Assembly (NCBI GenBank): GCA_002490775.1 | Contig: DKUR01000066.1 | Location: 29,851-57,138, forward strand | DNA length: 27,288 nt | Source: Lachnospiraceae bacterium UBA7199 | GTDB lineage: Bacteria > Bacillota > Clostridia > Lachnospirales > Lachnospiraceae | Direction: 5' to 3' | Part shown: positions 23,383 to 27,288 of the stretch, piece by piece | How positions within the stretch are numbered: the stretch's first letter is position 1 | Layout of the letters: the number at the start of each line of letters is the position of its first letter | Position numbers and translations under genes: made by a program | The notes under the pieces: generated by a model | What the model saw: the letters and a program-made list of their open reading frames with translations, nothing else | Databases searched by the model: none | Told to the model about the DNA's origin: nothing

Positions 23383-24372
23383 ATGACAAGAGCGGAAGCG
23401 TGGGAAAAATTTCAGGCAGATCATCAAAAAAGACAGGAAGAGCTGCGGCAGGTCTTCTGGGACAACTTACAGGAAAGACTTGGCGGATTGATGGAGTGCA
23501 TTTATGCAGCCTTTGAGGAAATTGGAAAACAGGCAGAGGAGCAGAAGAAAGAAGACTGCATGTACTTTCTTTACTCCCTGCAAAGGTGTGATCTTTTGAG
23601 GGGAAAAGCAGTTGTCAGGCTGGATGTTTCAAATATGGAATGGTATCTGGATGAGACACCACTGTCTGCTTCCTTTGATATTACCTTCCTTTTTCAGGAA
23701 CACTTTGCATGGCAGGAAGAGCTTCTTCTGGATATGCGGGAGTATATGGGAAAGGTAAATAAATATGATGTTGATGCACTGGTACAGGATGAAATCATGC
23801 TGTGCAGCCAGCTGATTACCCATATCCTGCGGTTTGCTTTCCGCAGCCTGGAACAACAGGAGGTATTTAGCAGTATTAAGAAACTGCCCTTCTGGGTGAT
23901 ACGCTGGGGGGAATACAAGGATTACAGCGAGATCGTCATACAGGTAAAGCGAGACACAAGAGGACAGGAGGTATGGGAGGACAGGCTGAAGCAGTATGAA
24001 GAGAATCCTGAGATACTGACCGCAGATTACTGGTACAGGGAGAATTTAACGAAAGGGGACTGCCAGGGGAAAAACCTTTTCTTTATTGTCTTTGAAGAGT
24101 GCCAGTTAAAAGGAATTGACTTTAGCAGGGCTGACCTTTCAGGAGCCAGATTTATCAGATGCCGGATCGAAGAATGCAGTTTTGCAGATGCAAATCTCCA
24201 TCAGGCCGATTTTGAAGACTGTCAGTTTTTTGAAAATGAATTTAAAAATGCCGGATTAGTGCAGGCAACCTTTTCAGAAGAAGGTTTTCAGCCGGAGCTG
24301 TTTGATGAGAAGCAGCTTGCAGAGCTGTTGATCGTAGAGGATATGGGAAAAGCGGAGGAGGAATCACAATGA
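23383..24372 (+). CDS. Pentapeptide-repeat protein, candidate effector adaptor
   Basis: This protein of 329 aa has an N-terminal helical domain (about 1-215; no recognised family; aromatic-rich, with the ending ILTADYWYRENL) and a pentapeptide-repeat solenoid at about 227-298. The repeats read A/C-x-L/F-x-x, e.g. GIDFS RADLS GARFI, SFADA NLHQA DFEDC. Proteins joining a conserved N-terminal domain to pentapeptide repeats occur as VgrG/PAAR effector adaptors in T6SS clusters. Here the gene lies between two spikes and overlaps the Imm11-like gene by 4 bp, which supports an adaptor or loading function. This is inference from context. AGGAAAGGATG precedes the start; ATG 23383 is used. Confidence 0.75.
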   Translation: MTRAEAWEKFQADHQKRQEELRQVFWDNLQERLGGLMECIYAAFEEIGKQAEEQKKEDCMYFLYSLQRCDLLRGKAVVRLDVSNMEWYLDETPLSASFDITFLFQEHFAWQEELLLDMREYMGKVNKYDVDALVQDEIMLCSQLITHILRFAFRSLEQQEVFSSIKKLPFWVIRWGEYKDYSEIVIQVKRDTRGQEVWEDRLKQYEENPEILTADYWYRENLTKGDCQGKNLFFIVFEECQLKGIDFSRADLSGARFIRCRIEECSFADANLHQADFEDCQFFENEFKNAGLVQATFSEEGFQPELFDEKQLAELLIVEDMGKAEEESQ

Positions 24373-24893
24373 ACAGGTATTTTTTCATGGAACAGGATAA
24401 TACCCTGATGGATGTAATCGGCCTTAGGGATTTTGATATCTATGGAAGCCGCCATATCTTTACCTGGGAAGATGCGGAAAAGATGAATGATATCACTCCC
24501 CTGTATCTGGATGAGGCCAAAGGAGAGTGCGCACCTGATTTTATTAAAAGTCCGGTTTATATGGTGTCAGAAATGGCAAAAAAGGTAATCGATATGTATG
24601 AGGATGACCTGATCTTTAAAAAGATTGTGCTGATCCATAAGGAGGAATCAAAGCAGCTTGTCTATTTCCATCTGCTGTTAAAGGAGATTGAGGCAGTGGA
24701 TAAGGATACGGAATATTACCCCAACGGTATGGAAAAGCGGCTTATTTTAAACAGGGAGAAGATTGGAGAACACAGGGCGTTCCTGCCTGCGGACAGCAGG
24801 GTAAAGCTTCCAGTGGTAAGCCTTGAGGTGGTGGAAAGCCTGTTAAGACGCCATGTGATGGGGGTTACATTTAAGGAAATCGAGGTGAAATAA
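24369..24893 (+). CDS. Imm11/DUF1629-like protein
   Basis: This 174-aa protein resembles the Imm11 (DUF1629, MXAN_0049) family: N-terminal YFFMEQD, the middle segment SPVYMVSEMAKKVIDMYEDD followed by a strand with IVLIH, then a strand-helix YFHLLLKEIEAVDKD and a C-terminal VVESLLRRHVMGVTFKEIEV. Family members are immunity proteins or accessory proteins next to secreted effectors. Its ATG overlaps the stop of the pentapeptide gene (4 bp), and its stop is directly followed by the DUF4280 gene with no gap, so it belongs to a cassette. It could protect against the effector of this cassette or act as its chaperone. The assignment is by eye and moderate. Confidence 0.6.
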   Translation: MNRYFFMEQDNTLMDVIGLRDFDIYGSRHIFTWEDAEKMNDITPLYLDEAKGECAPDFIKSPVYMVSEMAKKVIDMYEDDLIFKKIVLIHKEESKQLVYFHLLLKEIEAVDKDTEYYPNGMEKRLILNREKIGEHRAFLPADSRVKLPVVSLEVVESLLRRHVMGVTFKEIEVK

Positions 24894-25376
24894 ATGGCAG
24901 GAATTGATGATACCTATATTGTACATTGTGCACAGACTGTCTGCGACTTTGGAATGCGTTCAAGTATGCTGGTTTTAGAGGAAAGTCATGGGGTATTTTT
25001 GAAAAATCGGGCGCAGATCACAATCAAAGACTGTAAGACGGAAAATATAATCTGTTTTGGAGGGTGTATGAGTCCGGAGAATCCCAGCACAATAGAGGCG
25101 GCAAAAGAAATAGCAAGGGATGTGGCAGAGCAGACTCAGATGGATTTTGAAGATCAGGTTTCGGACATTTTCACCCAGGAATCGGAGGATGGCAAAAAGT
25201 TTATGGCCTGCTATGGGGAATGCGAGCCTGAAATCGTATCCGTAGAATGGGACAAAGAAAAGGAAGACGTTTATGTGGAGCCGGGGAAAAAGGCGCTGAT
25301 CGGAGCAGCTACACTTACCTGCAAATATGGCGGAATTATAAAGATCATATCCACAGGACAGCCGGAGGAAGGATAA
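24894..25376 (+). CDS. PAAR-like protein (DUF4280 family), candidate spike tip
   Basis: This protein of 160 aa shows the DUF4280 pattern: an opening C12-x4-C17 with DFGMRSSMLVL, the central NIICFGGCMSPENPS (51-65), a second half with C106 and C110, and the closing G-A-x-L-x-C-x-x-G-G motif at 137-148 (GAATLTCKYGG). These are PAAR-like proteins that, in contractile systems, sit on the tip of the VgrG spike, often with cysteines that may bind a metal. The gene begins at the base after the stop of the Imm11-like gene. It precedes the third spike by 38 bp, as PAAR genes usually do beside their VgrG. I see no toxin domain. Confidence 0.85.
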   Translation: MAGIDDTYIVHCAQTVCDFGMRSSMLVLEESHGVFLKNRAQITIKDCKTENIICFGGCMSPENPSTIEAAKEIARDVAEQTQMDFEDQVSDIFTQESEDGKKFMACYGECEPEIVSVEWDKEKEDVYVEPGKKALIGAATLTCKYGGIIKIISTGQPEEG

Positions 25377-25414
25377 CACTCTTATAAAGGAAACGAAGGA
25401 GGAGGCGTCAGACC

Positions 25415-27288
25415 ATGATGTTAACATACCATAACCTGAATATTGAGATACAGACGGAAGGAATCATCAGCATTGCTTCCCTTCATATCATGCAGAGACT
25501 GAATGAGCATGGGAAAGCCATGATCAAGGCAGTTGTAGAGGAAGAGAAAGCTATGGAGATGGTGGAGCAGGCTGTAAGCAGCCTGTCGGTGCGCATCAGC
25601 CGCAGGGATGCAAAAAAGCAGACCGTTTTCTGTGGAAGGATCGAAGAGATCCGGACAGAAAAGGAAAATGGCCTGTTCTATCTGTATATGGATTTCAGCG
25701 GATATACCAGGGAATGGGATCTGACGGACAAGAGCCAGAGTTACTGTAAAGGAAACGATACTTATGAACAGGTTCTAAATAAGGCCCTGTCAGAGTACGA
25801 AAAGGCACAGATCAGGGATGAGGCCACAGGCGGGGCCAGGATTCCGGGCATTCTGATGCAGTACGAGGAAACAGACTGGACTTTTCTTAAGAGGCTTGCC
25901 AGCCATTTTTCCACCTTTGTCCTAGCAGACAATACAGCGGAATACGGAAAGGCTTATTTCGGAATTCCCCATATGGATTATGGCACTGTGCTTTGTGAGG
26001 AAGAGTATACCCTGCTTAAGGGGAAGGAGCGGTATGAAAAGCTGGAGGATACGGGAGATCTTATGCCCCAGGAGATGATGAGCTGGCGGCTTAAAAGCCT
26101 TAAGCATATGCAGTTTGGCGAGCAGGTCATGCTGGGATATATTGAGACTGTGGTGACAGCAGTAGATATCAGGACAGAGATGGAGGATCTGGTCTATGAA
26201 TATGAGCTGTCAAGAAGAAAGGGAATCCTTACTTCCAGAAAGACCAACCCTAAAATTTACGGTATGAGCATACCGGCTACAGTTAAGGAAAGAAAGGGAA
26301 ACCAGGTCAGGGTACAGTTGGACATTGATCCTTCTTATGAGCCATCCAGCGACCTCAAGTGGTTTACCTATGCCATAGAAACCAGCAACTTTTACTGTAT
26401 GCCGGAGGAAGGGAGCAGGGTGCATATCTACTTTCCCAGTCATGAGGAACAGAGTGCTATGGCAGTCCATGCGCTGAGAATGGGCGGCAGCTCCGGCACA
26501 GGGGCAGGAAGCGGAGGAAGTGGCGGCGCATCCGGCAGCAGCCATGCTCCATCTGGCAGCAGCCAGTCAGGGGGCGGAGAAAGCGCCTATGGCAGTTCTT
26601 CAGGAAGCACGGAAAGCAGCGGCTCATCAGGAGGCGGCGTGGGCAGCGGTGAAAGTGCGCCCACAGGAGGCGGTACGGGCGGCGGCGGAAGTATGCCCGC
26701 AGGCGGCGCAGCAATGGCGGCGGCTGCTGCGGAAAAGGGAGAACAGCAGGAAGAGGAAAAAGATCCTGATTACAAAGTGTTTTCCGATCCCAGCGGCTCC
26801 TACTTAGAGCTGGCCCCCTATGGAATCACCTTTTCACCGGGAAACGGTTCCACAGCCATGACGCTGCAGAGAACAGGCTCATTATCCTTGTCAGGCCTTC
26901 ATATCAATTTTTTCAGTGACAAGAGCAATATCCTTGTGGGAACAGGAAAAAAGGGAAATGTAGAGACGGTTTATGTGGAGGCGGAAGAGAGCCTCCAGAT
27001 GTCCTTAAAGGGTGGCGACAGCCAGATCACCATGAATGAGGAGACCAACATAATCGCCACCTTTGTAAGGAAAGATGCGGAATTAAAGAATCCGGCCCTG
27101 CCCCTTGCCAGCGAGGTGCGCAGTGAGCTTACCGCAACCGATGCCCAGGATCGTGCAGATGCCAACGCCCAGTCGAAAGACGGGCTGATGGAACAGGCTG
27201 AGCAAATGAAGGCAGATCTTCTTGCAGAGAAGGAGAAAGAGGCCCAGTCCAAGATACGCAGCGGCATTTTAAGTATACTTACGGTGGT
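25415..27288 (+). CDS. VgrG-like spike protein 3 with C-terminal extension (truncated by window edge)
   Basis: The frame opens at ATG 25415 (GGAGGAGG site at 25398-25405) and stays open to the end, 624 complete codons without a stop. The gp27-like part covers 1-275 (QYEETDWTFLKRL at 149-161), the gp5-like OB fold 280-352 (VKERKGNQVRVQL, FYCMPEEGSRVHIYFPS), a Gly/Ser/Ala linker 357-440, and a beta-strand-rich part 455-550. Beyond 550 a new region follows that is not beta-helix: charged, helical (AELKNPALPLASEVRSEL, AEQMKADLLAEKEKEAQSK) and unrelated to spikes 1 and 2. It may be the stem of a C-terminal effector, as in evolved VgrG proteins. The sequence stops before the end of the gene, so no toxin can be named. 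Confidence 0.85.
   Translation, partial: MMLTYHNLNIEIQTEGIISIASLHIMQRLNEHGKAMIKAVVEEEKAMEMVEQAVSSLSVRISRRDAKKQTVFCGRIEEIRTEKENGLFYLYMDFSGYTREWDLTDKSQSYCKGNDTYEQVLNKALSEYEKAQIRDEATGGARIPGILMQYEETDWTFLKRLASHFSTFVLADNTAEYGKAYFGIPHMDYGTVLCEEEYTLLKGKERYEKLEDTGDLMPQEMMSWRLKSLKHMQFGEQVMLGYIETVVTAVDIRTEMEDLVYEYELSRRKGILTSRKTNPKIYGMSIPATVKERKGNQVRVQLDIDPSYEPSSDLKWFTYAIETSNFYCMPEEGSRVHIYFPSHEEQSAMAVHALRMGGSSGTGAGSGGSGGASGSSHAPSGSSQSGGGESAYGSSSGSTESSGSSGGGVGSGESAPTGGGTGGGGSMPAGGAAMAAAAAEKGEQQEEEKDPDYKVFSDPSGSYLELAPYGITFSPGNGSTAMTLQRTGSLSLSGLHINFFSDKSNILVGTGKKGNVETVYVEAEESLQMSLKGGDSQITMNEETNIIATFVRKDAELKNPALPLASEVRSELTATDAQDRADANAQSKDGLMEQAEQMKADLLAEKEKEAQSKIRSGILSILTV

Noticed and set aside
6545..27288. 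Intact prophage
   Set aside because: No capsid, terminase, portal, integrase or lysis gene is visible, while FHA, PP2C, Hsp70, vWA and DUF4280 genes fit an injection system better.
6545..27288. Canonical Gram-negative T6SS
   Set aside because: The sheath is not split into TssB/TssC, TssJLM and ClpV are not seen, and the surrounding nrdR and Agr genes point to a Gram-positive host.

Overview
The window reads as the chromosome of a low-GC, Gram-positive anaerobe of the Clostridia, most like a Lachnospiraceae gut commensal. The reasons are AT-rich intergenic DNA, strong AGGAGG-type ribosome sites, an Agr-type peptide quorum-sensing locus and an nrdR gene of Firmicutes type. The exact genus cannot be read from the sequence.

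Region 1 (1-900): a 188-bp MITE-like element with 18-bp perfect terminal inverted repeats and 8-bp flanking direct repeats lies directly against the consensus promoter of nrdR. nrdR ends at a good intrinsic terminator. Region 2 (950-4495): a small XRE regulator (minus strand) diverges from a complete Agr system: agrA-like LytTR response regulator, agrC-like sensor kinase, a strong terminator, then agrD-like pre-peptide (48 aa) and agrB-like processing protease. The intergenic space holds a palindrome and a four-copy array of an AGCAAT-type motif with a 20-22 bp period, a candidate operator.

Region 3 (4499-27288, open at the right edge): about twenty tightly packed plus-strand genes that follow agrB with a gap of only 3 bp. 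They look like a phage-tail/T6SS-like contractile injection system (CIS): a secreted or anchored vWA protein, a 720-aa candidate sheath, two Hcp-like tube paralogues (about 62% identical), a J-protein, two FHA proteins, two PP2C-like proteins, an Hsp70-like ATPase, four unrecognised genes in the place of baseplate and chaperone genes, three VgrG-like spikes with long Gly/Ser linkers, a pentapeptide-repeat protein, an Imm11/DUF1629-like protein and a PAAR-like DUF4280 protein. The third spike runs off the window and has an extra C-terminal region that could lead into a toxin.

Working model (inference): the Agr peptide signal controls a membrane-attached CIS. FHA and degenerate PP2C proteins form a TagH/PppA-like control or scaffold module. 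The Hsp70/J pair may do the job that ClpV does in canonical T6SS, or may load cargo. Single-pass membrane proteins (vWA, FHA, both PP2Cs) could replace the TssJLM envelope complex, which is not seen here. No AAA+ ATPase, tape measure, TssJLM, gp25-like or LysM/gp53-like gene was recognised in the window; they may lie to the right. The combination of agr genes at the head of a Gram-positive CIS operon, with an Hsp70/J pair and degenerate phosphatases, is the candidate undescribed system.
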